From Candidatus Defluviilinea proxima (GTDB taxonomy: Bacteria; Chloroflexota; Anaerolineae; Anaerolineales; Villigracilaceae): a stretch of DNA of 64,000 nt. The position numbers and the translations under genes are program-made. The notes beneath the pieces are model-generated. The model saw only the letters and a list, made by a program, of their open reading frames with translations. It ran no database searches and was not told the origin of the DNA. Below are positions 8,002-16,155 of this stretch, piece after piece. The stretch spans positions 8,501 to 72,500 of the forward strand of contig JADKIW010000001.1 of the NCBI GenBank assembly GCA_016721115.1, read 5' to 3'. The first letter of the stretch is position 1. Every line of letters starts with the position of its first letter.

Positions 8002-9066
8002 ATGAAATTACAACTCCGTTTTCTACCCTTTCTTGCATTTGCCATCCTCGCCCTGCTTTTTGCAATGTGGGCGGGCTTATTACGCATGGGCTGGACCCTG
8101 CCTGCATTCGATAATCTTGCCATCGCGCACGGACCATTGATGGTCTCTGGATTCCTCGGCGTGTTGATTCCGCTCGAACGAGCGGTAGCCATCCGCCAAA
8201 AGTGGATGTTCGGCGTGCCGATCATCGCTGGGGTCGGCTGGGTCAGCCTGTTATTTGCGCCGCCTGTCGGCGCGGTCTTGCTCACACTCGGCAGCCTCGG
8301 CACACTGGCGATCCTGGGCGTGATGGTCAAACGCGAGCCGCACATCCACACCATCACCATGGGCGTCGGCGCGCTTGCTTTCGTGGTCGGTAATTTTTTG
8401 TGGATAATGGGATTCCCCATCTTCCAGATCGTTTTCTGGTGGATGACCTTTCTCGTGCTGACGATCGGCGGCGAACGGCTCGAACTCAGCCGAGTGCTGA
8501 AACCAACCCTTGGGCAGATTCGCCTCTTCAGCCTGGTCGCTGCTGCGCTCGTGGCTGGGGCGATCCTCGCCACCTTTGACTTGAATTCTGGCTCACGCCT
8601 CGGCGGCGCTGCTATGCTAGGGCTTGGATTCTGGTTTCTGCGCTACGACCTGGCTTCACGCAACATCCGCCACCCCAACCCGTTGACACGCTACATCGCC
8701 ATCTGTCTCTTCGGCGGGTACTTCTGGCTGGTAATTGCGGGCGGCATGTTTTTGTATCATGGAGCGCTCTACGCGGGTCCGCTCTATGATGCCGCCCTGC
8801 ACGCGGTTTTCGTCGGCTTCGTGTTTGCCATGATCTTCGGTCATGCTCCCATTATCTTCCCCGCCATTCTGGGCGCACAAATCAAGTTTTACCCCGTGTT
8901 CTACGCCCATCTCATTCTCCTGCACCTTTCGCTCGTCACACGCATCGTCGGAGACCTGACCAATCAAATGGAAATTCGCAAATGGGGCGGGGTGTTCAAT
9001 GAAACGGCTATCCTGCTCTTTCTCGCGCTGACGGTTTTTTCCATCGTCAAGGGAGGGAAGGAATAA
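8002..9066 (+). CDS. nnrS: NnrS-like haem-copper membrane protein
   Basis: 354 aa, almost wholly hydrophobic with about ten to twelve membrane helices. It shows NnrS-type features: a His in the early helix (IAHGPLMVSGFLG) and a late helix with DAALHAVFVGFVFAMIFGH. NnrS proteins are haem- and copper-containing membrane proteins linked to NO stress during denitrification. The ATG follows a TAAAAT box by 6 nt, with no ribosome binding site. It overlaps the next gene by one base and is preceded by operator site 2. Its C-terminus is the parent-like sequence of the pseudogene remnant at 5165-5348. The family call is good; the biochemical role is not fixed by sequence. Confidence 0.75.
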   Translation: MKLQLRFLPFLAFAILALLFAMWAGLLRMGWTLPAFDNLAIAHGPLMVSGFLGVLIPLERAVAIRQKWMFGVPIIAGVGWVSLLFAPPVGAVLLTLGSLGTLAILGVMVKREPHIHTITMGVGALAFVVGNFLWIMGFPIFQIVFWWMTFLVLTIGGERLELSRVLKPTLGQIRLFSLVAAALVAGAILATFDLNSGSRLGGAAMLGLGFWFLRYDLASRNIRHPNPLTRYIAICLFGGYFWLVIAGGMFLYHGALYAGPLYDAALHAVFVGFVFAMIFGHAPIIFPAILGAQIKFYPVFYAHLILLHLSLVTRIVGDLTNQMEIRKWGGVFNETAILLFLALTVFSIVKGGKE

Positions 9067-9464
9067 TGCCCACAATCACTCGCTGGTTTATCAAAGCCGC
9101 ACTCGTCTCCCTCGTTTTGGGTTTGGCGGCGGGAATTTGGCAGCAGGTCGCGAGCACGGCGGGGATGTTTCCCGTCTACCTGCACCTGTTGACATTTGGC
9201 TGGCTAACCCAATTGATCTTTGGCGTTGCCATCTGGATGTTTCCCATGTACAGCAAGGAACATCCGCGCGGACCTGAGTGGCTGGTCTGGAGCGTTTTTG
9301 GCACACTCAATTTGGGGTTGCTTCTGCGAGTCGTCTTCGAACCGCTTCAAAGCCTTTCGCCCACAATATTTGGCGCATGGGCGCTTGTTGCCGCCGCAAT
9401 TCTGCAATGGTATTCGGGCATGGGATTTGCCGCCGCCGTTTGGAAGCGGATTCGGACGAAGTAA
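9066..9464 (+). CDS. Small four-helix membrane protein, haem-copper-like
   Basis: 132 aa with four hydrophobic segments. The second carries HLLTFGWLTQLIFGVAIWMF, which resembles the His-bearing helix of haem-copper oxidase-type proteins. It is a paralogue of the next gene, which shares GWLTQL..GVA.W..P. It starts on the last base of the NnrS-like gene stop (ATAATG), so the two are translationally coupled. Function unknown; a role in NO or nitrite handling beside NnrS is inferred from context. It could be one half of a split haem-binding membrane protein whose other half is the next gene. Confidence 0.7.
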   Translation: MPTITRWFIKAALVSLVLGLAAGIWQQVASTAGMFPVYLHLLTFGWLTQLIFGVAIWMFPMYSKEHPRGPEWLVWSVFGTLNLGLLLRVVFEPLQSLSPTIFGAWALVAAAILQWYSGMGFAAAVWKRIRTK

Positions 9465-9887
9465 ATGCCGCGCTTAAGTAGTATTTTCATCCGCGCTTCG
9501 CTGATGTATCTTGTGCTGGGGTTTACTTTCGGCAGTTTGATCCTTGCTAACAAAGGCGTACCCTTTGCCCCATTCATTTGGGCTCTGCTCCCGATTCACA
9601 TCGAATTTCTAATATTAGGCTGGCTAACTCAACTGGCGCTGGGCGTTGCATTTTGGATTCTGCCGCGTCTCACTAGCAACACGCCCCGCGGCGATGAACG
9701 CTGGAGTTGGGCGGCGTTCGCGCTGGTCAACCTTGGCATTGCGCTCAACATTGCCGCCCCTTACGCGGGATTTATCTGGCTGGGATTGCTGGCGCGCATT
9801 TTACAGGCAATTGGAGTCACCGCATTTGCCATTGGCAACTGGCAACGCATATACCCCCTAAAATTTTCATTTTCAGCCAGACAATGA
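9465..9887 (+). CDS. Small four-helix membrane protein, paralogue of 9066 gene
   Basis: 140 aa with four predicted membrane helices. The second contains IHIEFLILGWLTQLALGVAF, aligning with the neighbouring protein. The ATG directly follows the TAA of the preceding gene with no gap. The paired tandem arrangement suggests that the two proteins form a heterodimer. The His conserved between the pair may ligate haem. Function unknown. Confidence 0.68.
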   Translation: MPRLSSIFIRASLMYLVLGFTFGSLILANKGVPFAPFIWALLPIHIEFLILGWLTQLALGVAFWILPRLTSNTPRGDERWSWAAFALVNLGIALNIAAPYAGFIWLGLLARILQAIGVTAFAIGNWQRIYPLKFSFSARQ

Positions 9888-9960
9888 ACATCTGGGAGTG
9901 TCTAAAAACTCTTACCCCAGAGCACGCCACAAGGGGGCAAATCAACCTGCAAAAACCCTA

Positions 9961-9976
9961 TTTGCGCTAGCGCAAA
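9961..9976 (+). promoter_or_regulatory. Candidate Crp/Fnr operator, site 3
   Basis: TTTGCGCTAGCGCAAA, then GACAG. It is a perfect 16-bp palindrome. A -10-like TATTCT lies at 9998-10003, so the site centre falls about 41.5 nt before the likely transcription start near 10010, just before the ATG at 10013. It is upstream of the DUF1858-like and nitrite reductase genes. Confidence 0.65.
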
Positions 9977-10012
9977 GACAGCACGGGGGAAAAATGATAT
10001 TCTTTGTTCATC

Positions 10013-10223
10013 ATGAAAGATGATTTTGACCTTTCTGAAATAAGCGTGGAAAGTTTTCTAAAGTCCACTCCCAAGGCTGTCAGGTTTTTTATTGGCAGGC
10101 ATGCCACCTGCATAGGGTGTGGTTTCGCGCTTTTGCACGTTGAAAGATGTCGTCAACATCTATCAACTTGATGAAAAGTTATTTCTCGAAGAACTCGCCA
10201 AAATCGCCATTCAAAAATATTAG
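10013..10223 (+). pseudogene. DUF1858-like small protein, frameshifted
   Basis: The first frame encodes a start with FLKSTPKAVRFFIGRHATCIGCGF, then the match shifts to another frame reading RFCTLKDVVNIYQLDEKLFL to a TAG at 10221-10223. The joined product (about 70 aa) has a C-x2-C pair plus a third Cys and resembles short DUF1858-type redox proteins seen beside nitrite and hybrid-cluster genes. The break falls in a GCGC run near 10125-10130. No ribosome binding site precedes the ATG, consistent with a leaderless message from site 3. The frameshift may be a true mutation or an assembly indel. Confidence 0.6.
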
Positions 10224-10236
10224 TATGGAGAGCAAA

Positions 10237-12031
10237 ATGAAATCATTCACGAAATTTCTACTATTGACCGTCGTATTGACAGCTTTCATTGCAGCCTGTG
10301 CAAGTACAGACTCCCAGCTTACAAGCAAGGAATATGTACTCACCACTGAAATAAGAGACGGTAACCTGATCTTTCTAGGCGTCAGCGATGAGATTAACGG
10401 CATCGCAAATCCCACTCTAAGCGCCGGCCCTGGCGAAACAATTACAGTGACTCTGATCAACGGCGGCATGGGCCAGCATGATATCACCTTCCCCGAAGTC
10501 AAAGCCCGCACAGAAGTGGTCAAAGAAAAGGGCGAGAAACATCGGTTACATTACCGTGCCAAATACCCACGGAGAAATGGAATATTATGACAGCGTAGCC
10601 AACCATGCCGAATTGGGCATGAGGGCATCTTGCTTGTTAGCATGGCAGGGAAGCCTCTGCTCCTCAACGCAAAGTTCTACACAAAGTTCTGGACAGAACT
10701 CTGCCGATCCGCAGGTGATTGCCGCATTCCAAAAAGGTACATGTGGAAGCTGCCATGTCATCCCGGGCATCCCCAATGCCGCAGGCGTGATCGCGCCTGA
10801 TCTTTCAAACGTGCATCTTGCTGCTCTAAAATACTTTGACAGCGGCTCATACTCAGGTGAGGCGACCACTGCCGAGGAATACATCCATGAATCGATTCTC
10901 GATCCCAATTTGTTTGTTGCGCCCAAATGCCCCACTGGCGCATGTGCTCCCAACATTATGCCTGCTACCTTGAAAGACTCGTTGACAACTGATGAAATTA
11001 ATTTAATTGTCAAATATCTCGATGGGCTTCCCTCTGGTGCATATGGCACTGGTGACACAGCAGCTGAAACCGCCCCCGTTGCCGCGCAAGCTCCCACCAC
11101 TGGTGCAGACATTGTCCGCGACCCAACCGACCTGCCCGCCCCGCTCGAAATCCGCGAACCGACCACCGTCCGCATTGACCTGGAAGCTGTGGAAGTGGAA
11201 GGTCAACTCGCTGATGGAACCACCTTCACCTACTGGACATTCAACGGCGCAGTCCCCGGACCCTTCTTCCGCGTGCGACTGGGTGACACCATCGAAGTCC
11301 ACATGACCAACAATACCTCCAGCAGCATGAATCACTCTGTTGATTTCCACGCAGTTACAGGTCCAGGCGGCGGTGCGGTCATGACCCAAACCCAACCCGG
11401 ACAGGAAAGCGTCTTCACCGCAAAAGCGCTCAACGTCGGACTCTTCGTTTACCATTGCGCCACCCCAATGGTTGCGCATCACATCTCGAACGGCATGTAT
11501 GGCCTCATCCTCGTTGAGCCTGAAGGCGGCTTGCCCCCAGTTGACCGCGAGTTCTACGTCATGCAAGGCGACATTTACACAACGGGCGCATTCGGCGAAC
11601 AAGGCCAGCAAACGACAGACATCACCAAAATGCTCGACGAAGACCCTGAGTATGTTGTCTTCAACGGCGCAGTAGGCTCGCTCACTACACAGAAACCGCT
11701 CAAAGCAAATGTAGGAGAAACCGTGCGCATCTTCTTCGGTGTGGGTGGACCCAATCTCACATCCTCATTCCACGTCATCGGTGAAATCTTCGATAGAGTG
11801 TACGACCAGGCATCGCTCACAAGCGCGCCTCTCACCGACGTACAAACCACCATCGTTCCACCCGGCGGCGCAACCATGGTTGAATTCGATCTTGAGGTCC
11901 CTGGCAACTACATTCTTGTTGACCATGCTCTCGCACGACTCCAACGTGGGTTGGCTGGATACCTGATCGTCGAGGGACCAGACGCCCCCGAAATCTTCCT
12001 CGGCACCCCATCGGCTGGGAGCGGTCACTAA
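10237..12031 (+). pseudogene. nirK: Copper nitrite reductase NirK with fused cupredoxin and cytochrome c, interrupted by frameshifts
   Basis: Reading starts at the ATG at 10237 (GGAGAG just upstream) with a lipoprotein signal (AFIAACAS) and a cupredoxin domain. The frame then changes three times between about 10540 and 10660 (1 to 2 to 1 to 2) before an open frame runs to 12031. That long frame (from 10478) holds a cytochrome c domain (CGSCH at its residues 89-93) and a two-cupredoxin NirK core. Type 1 copper ligands are H286, C327, H335 and M340; type 2 ligands are H291, H326 and H483; catalytic D289 and H432 are also present. The catalytic part is therefore intact. Known NirK reduces nitrite to NO outside the membrane; the fused domains would feed electrons. 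The indels may be real or sequence errors. Confidence 0.8.
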
Positions 12032-12062
12032 AATCAATAGACAAGCTCGCTGAACCTAAAAC

Positions 12063-12107
12063 ACACAAAAATGACCTGCCCGAGGATTTGGCAGGTCATT
12101 TTTGTGT
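12063..12107 (+). terminator. Terminator after nirK
   Basis: An 18-bp inverted repeat (core ATGACCTGCC / GGCAGGTCAT) with a 9-nt loop, flanked by A and T runs, 32 nt past the nirK stop. Confidence 0.8.
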
Positions 12108-12192
12108 CAGGATTGAATGCAGAAACCCGACAAAAGTCGGGACAGGAAGCGGGGGAAAAGGATAAAGTCAGACATATCAAAAAGGAGTCCAT

Positions 12193-12504
12193 ATGCCTGA
12201 CATCTATTTCACAGACACAAAATCCAAAGCAGTCTTTTCGACAGAAGGTCCGAAGCCGCAATTCCTGATCGACACGCCGCAGTTCAAGGCGCTGGTCGTG
12301 GGGCTGGAAGCGGGCGGACAAATTCCCGTTCATCCTGGCGAGGCGGCAATGTATCACTTTCTCGAAGGCGAGGGGCTGATGACAGTAGACGATGAAGCCT
12401 TTGCCATCAAACCTGGCGTGACGGTGGTGGTACCGAGCGGTGCAAAGCGCGGCATGAATGCCAAAACCCGCGTGGTGTTTCTCGGTTCGAAAGGGGAGAA
12501 ATAA
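12193..12504 (+). CDS. Cupin-domain protein
   Basis: 103 aa, a single small cupin barrel. PVHPGEAAMYHFLEGEGLMT fits cupin motif 1 and IKPGVTVVVPSGAKRGM fits motif 2, though the second motif lacks the usual His, so metal binding is doubtful. An AAGGAG ribosome binding site lies 7 nt before the ATG. One base separates it from the cytochrome b561 gene, so they are cotranscribed. The substrate is unknown; such small cupins are often found in nitrite and NO gene clusters. Confidence 0.78.
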   Translation: MPDIYFTDTKSKAVFSTEGPKPQFLIDTPQFKALVVGLEAGGQIPVHPGEAAMYHFLEGEGLMTVDDEAFAIKPGVTVVVPSGAKRGMNAKTRVVFLGSKGEK

Positions 12505-12505
12505 T

Positions 12506-13042
12506 ATGACTCGAAATTCACCTAAGCGTTACCATCCCTTGCAAGTCACATTGCACTGGCTGACCGTTGCTCTCGTCTTCGCGGCGTTCATCTTCGGTAA
12601 ATATTCCAGTTTCCTTCCGAACGACGCAAGCGAAATCGCGCCGCTTCGGATTCACATGTTGTTGGGCATTACTATGCTGCTCGTGATCATCGTCCGCTTC
12701 ATAACACGGATGAAAGTCCCGCGTCCCGCCTACGCATCAACAGGGAACGCCTTCCTTGACGGGTTCGGCAAGTTCGTGCATTACGCCCTATACCTGCTGG
12801 TCTTTTTGATGTCGGTCAGCGGAATGTCCCTTTCCCTGCAAGCAGGACTTCCCTCCATCGTTTTCTTCGGATCGGGCACGCCCTTGCCCGCAGACTTCTT
12901 TGACTTTGCGGCGCGCATGTTACACGGCTTTATCGCGCCCGCGCTGTTCCTACTCATCCTTCTGCATGTGGGCGCGGCGTTTTATCATCAACTTGCGCTC
13001 AAGGATAATTTATTGTCGCGCATGTGGTATGGAAAAGGATAG
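12506..13042 (+). CDS. Cytochrome b561-type membrane protein
   Basis: 178 aa with four membrane helices and the His pattern of bacterial cytochrome b561: RYHPLQVTLHWLT in helix 1, IHMLLG in helix 2, FVHYALYLL in helix 3 and LLHVGAAFYH in helix 4. It binds two b haems and moves electrons between quinone and a periplasmic partner. The ATG at 12506 (GGGGAG 10 nt upstream) is preferred over the in-frame 12458 ATG, which lies inside the cupin gene. The next gene, a cytochrome c lipoprotein, is its likely electron partner, giving a quinol-to-cytochrome route toward NirK (inference). Confidence 0.85.
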   Translation: MTRNSPKRYHPLQVTLHWLTVALVFAAFIFGKYSSFLPNDASEIAPLRIHMLLGITMLLVIIVRFITRMKVPRPAYASTGNAFLDGFGKFVHYALYLLVFLMSVSGMSLSLQAGLPSIVFFGSGTPLPADFFDFAARMLHGFIAPALFLLILLHVGAAFYHQLALKDNLLSRMWYGKG

Positions 13043-13049
13043 CCCACCG

Positions 13050-13814
13050 ATGAAACAAACTTTATTGGTCGCAGTTCTGACTCTGCTTATCACCGCTTGC
13101 GGCGCACAGGGTAATGAAACAAACCCAGGCATGGGCATGAATAACGACGGCATGATGACGCGCCACCATGCTGAAATCCCAGCGGAATATGCGGGCTTGA
13201 AGAATCCAATCCCTGCTGATGAGGAATCTCTTGAACGCGGCGCGACGCTTTACACAACGAACTGCTCCAGTTGTCATGGTGACGGCGGCATGGGCGATGG
13301 ACCTGCTGGCTCGGCGCTCGTTCCTGCTCCCGCGGCAGTGGCACACACCAGCCAAATGATGGCGGATGATTATCTGTTCTGGCGCCTCAGCGAGGGCGGC
13401 ACACCTTTCGCTACATCCATGCCTCCCTGGAAAGTTTTGGATGAACAAGCGCGCTGGGACATGGTCAATTACATGCGCGCACTTGGCGCAGGGACGGTGA
13501 ATCCGGCCGTCGGTATGGGCGGAGAAGCGTATGATCCCGCCGTGCAAGCCGCGCACCAAGCTGAGATGCTCGCGCAGGCTGTGGATCAGGGAGTTGTCAC
13601 GCAAGAAGAAGCAGACACTTTCAAACTTGTCCACGATGCCGTTGAACAATATCGAAGTGAACATCCTGAAATCATTGATAGCGGCAAGAACGCCACCGAG
13701 CGCGAAGCGACGATCCTTGCCGCGCTGGTGGATGAAAACACCATCACACAAACTCAGGCAGATGCGTTTCAAGATATTCACGATCGACTCGGAACTTCAG
13801 GCTTGATGCCGTAA
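13050..13814 (+). CDS. Cytochrome c lipoprotein
   Basis: 254 aa. A lipoprotein signal has its lipobox at LLITACG (Cys17), followed by a Met/His/Asn-rich spacer (GMGMNNDGMMTRHH) that could bind copper. A class I cytochrome c domain comes next with C72-S-S-C75-H76 and a probable Met ligand in SMPPW. The C-terminal third (about 165-254) is an alpha-helical region of two similar halves (QGVVTQEEADTFKLVHDAV and ENTITQTQADAFQDIHDRL). It starts 7 nt after cytochrome b561. Probably a membrane-tethered electron carrier for nitrite reduction. Confidence 0.87.
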   Translation: MKQTLLVAVLTLLITACGAQGNETNPGMGMNNDGMMTRHHAEIPAEYAGLKNPIPADEESLERGATLYTTNCSSCHGDGGMGDGPAGSALVPAPAAVAHTSQMMADDYLFWRLSEGGTPFATSMPPWKVLDEQARWDMVNYMRALGAGTVNPAVGMGGEAYDPAVQAAHQAEMLAQAVDQGVVTQEEADTFKLVHDAVEQYRSEHPEIIDSGKNATEREATILAALVDENTITQTQADAFQDIHDRLGTSGLMP

Positions 13815-13826
13815 ATAAAAACATCG

Positions 13827-13874
13827 TCCCGAAGGTTTGAATGGCAACCAGACTCAAGCCTCAAACCTTCGGGA
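13827..13874 (+). terminator. Hairpin after the cytochrome c gene
   Basis: TCCCGAAGGTTTGA (13827-13840) pairs perfectly with TCAAACCTTCGGGA (13861-13874) across a 20-nt loop, then GTTCT. It is either a leaky terminator or a stability hairpin before the next gene. Confidence 0.6.
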
Positions 13875-13896
13875 TGTTCTACACAAGGAAAATAAA

Positions 13897-15075
13897 ATGC
13901 CTATCCCATATCTTCTCACTACTTTGTTGTTCACATTGGTCGCCATGTTCATCGCGGCGGATGCGTCACTCGTCAGCGTGAACTTGATCGGTGCCTTCCC
14001 TGCGTTGCGCTGGGTGCGCGTGCATTTCATCACACTGGGGATTCTTTCACAGGTGATCTTCGGCTTGCTCCCCCTGCTCATCGCTTCACTCTCCAAAAAA
14101 CCAAAGCCCGCCATGCGTTGGGACATCTGGCTGACCCTTAACGTCGGCTTCATTGTTCTCGTGGCTGGCTTCGCTGGCGTGAACCAACCCATGATCTTCG
14201 CGGGCGGCACGCTTATTTTCATCTCCGCTACATTACTGTTCATTCAATTATGGAATGTGCGCGGCGGCGATGCACCTGAAAGCCTCAAGTTTTACATCAC
14301 GGGCGTGTTCTATCTGCTCGTGGGCATCATCATCGGCACGGGTCTATGGCTCAACTGGAGCGAAGCGCTCTACATCAAAGTTCCGCTCGAAGCGCACATC
14401 CACGCCAACTCGTGGGGATTCATGTCGCTGGTTTTTGCAGGTCTGCTTGTGGATTTTGTTCCGATGATCACGGGTCGCCAACTCAGCTCAACAAAAAATG
14501 TTTCACTTATTTATTGGGGCATGACTCTCGGCGCATTCGGTCTTGTACTCGGACCGTGGCTTGGCGGCAGTCTACCTCCCACCGTTTCAGGTTTGGTCTT
14601 GCATTTGAGTTCAACGATCTGGATGGTGGTCTTGCTGATCAAAGCCTTCAAACAAAGCGGCAAGTTGAACAGCGCAGGCGCATGGCATTTGGTCTCTTCA
14701 TATATGTGGATTATCGCCCCGATCGGGATGGCTCCGTTTATCATGCTTGGAATCGTTGAAGGCGCGCCGATTGAACAAACAGCGCCTCAAGCCTTAATTT
14801 ATGGCTGGGTACTGCAATTTGGCATTGCCCTCATCCCGTACATTGCCCGCCGATTCTTCCTCAAGGATGAGACTCCGCAACTCGGCGGAAGTTGGTTGAG
14901 TCTCGCATCTGCCACAGCGGGGAGTCTGTTTGTGTGGGCAAGCATCTTCATCGTCCCAGCCAGAGGCGTATTGTATGGAATCGGATTCGCGTTGTTCGCC
15001 ATCGCCTTGATCCATCCATTAAAAGAACTCGTTGAAATCGCGCGGACGGGTTTGCAAAAGATCGAAGCATCGTAA
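13897..15075 (+). CDS. Multi-helix membrane protein, haem-copper oxidase-like
   Basis: 392 aa, about twelve membrane helices. The start at 13897 is preferred (AAGGAA upstream); a longer frame from 13837 overlaps the hairpin. Histidines lie in helices in an order reminiscent of haem-copper oxidases: RVHFITLGILSQVIFG (like the small proteins at 9066 and 9465), EAHIHANSWGFMSLVFAGL, LHLSST and GAWHLVSS. No cytochrome oxidase or NorB signature is complete. It stands after the cytochrome c gene in a cluster with NirK but no norB, so a role in NO reduction or NO sensing is a reasonable but unproved guess. Confidence 0.65.
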   Translation: MPIPYLLTTLLFTLVAMFIAADASLVSVNLIGAFPALRWVRVHFITLGILSQVIFGLLPLLIASLSKKPKPAMRWDIWLTLNVGFIVLVAGFAGVNQPMIFAGGTLIFISATLLFIQLWNVRGGDAPESLKFYITGVFYLLVGIIIGTGLWLNWSEALYIKVPLEAHIHANSWGFMSLVFAGLLVDFVPMITGRQLSSTKNVSLIYWGMTLGAFGLVLGPWLGGSLPPTVSGLVLHLSSTIWMVVLLIKAFKQSGKLNSAGAWHLVSSYMWIIAPIGMAPFIMLGIVEGAPIEQTAPQALIYGWVLQFGIALIPYIARRFFLKDETPQLGGSWLSLASATAGSLFVWASIFIVPARGVLYGIGFALFAIALIHPLKELVEIARTGLQKIEAS

Positions 15076-15077
15076 TC

Positions 15078-15308
15078 ATGGAAATCACAAAAGATACGCG
15101 TGTATCCGCCATCCTTGAAGAATACGGCGACATCGCCGATGTGATGGAAGTATTTGGCATCAAGCGTGTGGGGCGCTATTCCCTGAGAATGCTTGCCGCA
15201 AAAGCAGTCACAGTCGAATGGGCGGCGCGCATCCATCGTGTGCCACTTGCAGAATTTCTTGATATTCTGCAAGTGGCAACGACAAATAAAAAGTCTACTG
15301 AGACTTAA
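15078..15308 (+). CDS. DUF1858-domain protein
   Basis: 76 aa with the DUF1858 pattern: ITKDTRVSAILEEYGDIADV, then FGI, SLRMLAAKAVTVEWAA and PLAEFLDIL. It starts 2 nt after the preceding stop codon. It has no cysteines, unlike the Cys-bearing relative at 10013. DUF1858 proteins occur beside nitrite, NO and iron-cluster repair genes. The exact role is unknown. Confidence 0.75.
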   Translation: MEITKDTRVSAILEEYGDIADVMEVFGIKRVGRYSLRMLAAKAVTVEWAARIHRVPLAEFLDILQVATTNKKSTET

Positions 15309-15320
15309 AGGAATAGCCCA

Positions 15321-15689
15321 ATGAACATGCCACTGAATCAAATCGCATCCATTCTCGCTTTTATCATCGGTATCATGTCCATCGTCGCGGGCGGAAAAGC
15401 AATGCAGGGCTGGAACCCTGGCTATTCCGTTCTCACGTGGCTTCCTGTATACAATTTCATAATGGGCATTCTCGCTCTCATCCCCGCCGTTTTGATTTGG
15501 ATAAATCACCGTTACGCAATGATCACATCCATTGCAACCTTTAGCATCCATGCGATTGTGCTGTTGATTCTCTTCACTGCCTTTCGCAACACAGTTGCAT
15601 ACCAAAGTCTCGCCGCCATGATATTTCGGTTGGTCATCTGGATTGCCATTCTGGCGCTGATGTTTATTCAGGTGCGGAAAGGAATATAA
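15321..15689 (+). CDS. Small four-helix membrane protein
   Basis: 122 aa with four hydrophobic helices. GGKAMQGWNPGYSVLTWLPVYN lies between helices 1 and 2 and INHRYAMI before helix 3. An AAAGGAATAG ribosome binding site lies upstream. It is the last gene of the plus-strand nitrite unit. No family is recognised. His residues in helix 3 (IHAIVLL) could bind haem, but nothing shows that. Confidence 0.65.
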   Translation: MNMPLNQIASILAFIIGIMSIVAGGKAMQGWNPGYSVLTWLPVYNFIMGILALIPAVLIWINHRYAMITSIATFSIHAIVLLILFTAFRNTVAYQSLAAMIFRLVIWIAILALMFIQVRKGI

Positions 15690-15704
15690 CCATGCCATTG
15701 CTCA

Positions 15705-15749
15705 ATCGGATATGAGTTGCCCAATGGATGAAGGCAACTCATATCCGAT
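15705..15749. terminator. Convergent-gene terminator
   Basis: A 17-bp perfect inverted repeat (ATCGGATATGAGTTGCC and its complement) with an 11-nt loop. It lies between the ends of the plus-strand nitrite unit and the minus-strand DUF2249 gene. Confidence 0.75.
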
Positions 15750-15776
15750 CTTGAAGCAATCAGGTTGATCTATCAG

Positions 15777-16037
15777 CTACTTGGTTTTCCCAATAAGGAC
15801 GCTCCACACTTCTGGACCTTTCTCCGCATAATCCCACGTGAACTGATCCGCGCGTTCCGCCTGGAATTGATAATACAGTGGTTTGGGGTCATGATCGTTG
15901 ACGAGTAGGAAGTTCTCGCCTGGTTGCAACGATTCAAATGTTTCGAAAATGCGTTGGTGACGATACATGGGTGCAAGCGTACGCACGTCAACAGTCGTCC
16001 TGGGTGTATTTGTGGTGGATTGTAAATCGCTCATCAT
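15777..16037 (-). CDS. DUF2249-domain protein
   Basis: 86 aa with the DUF2249 signature: VDVRTLAPMYRHQRIFETFE, NDHDPKPLYYQF and FTWDYAEKGPEVWSVLI. GGAG lies upstream of the ATG. DUF2249 proteins are small TusA-like proteins often encoded with nitrate, nitrite and NO genes. The gene has its own promoter region containing operator site 4 and a strong 5' hairpin, so it appears to be part of the regulon rather than read only from fmdE. Confidence 0.85.
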   Translation of the reverse strand: MMSDLQSTTNTPRTTVDVRTLAPMYRHQRIFETFESLQPGENFLLVNDHDPKPLYYQFQAERADQFTWDYAEKGPEVWSVLIGKTK

Positions 16038-16072
16038 AATGCTCCTGTTTCAATTGGTTTGTGATTTGACGT

Positions 16073-16113
16073 CAATTTTCCGTTCGTTCACTTGATGAAT
16101 GAACGGAAAATTG
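16073..16113 (-). promoter_or_regulatory. Stable hairpin in the 5' leader of the DUF2249 gene
   Basis: 18-bp arms (core ATTTTCCGTTC / GAACGGAAAAT) with one G-T pair and a CTTGA loop. It lies between the likely transcription start near 16122 and the gene start at 16037. No T run follows on the minus strand, so it is not a simple terminator; it may be an RNA-stability or translational element. Confidence 0.5.
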
Positions 16114-16155
16114 CATCTTTATAAATCAATCCTATCAGGAGATCGTACCCCCGTC

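Noticed and set aside
12034..12357. 107-codon minus-strand frame overlapping the cupin gene
   Set aside because: Opposite the cupin gene and the nirK terminator; no ribosome binding site.
14799..15698. 299-codon minus-strand frame
   Set aside because: Opposite the membrane protein, DUF1858 and small membrane genes; low-complexity His/Asn/Asp translation typical of antisense.
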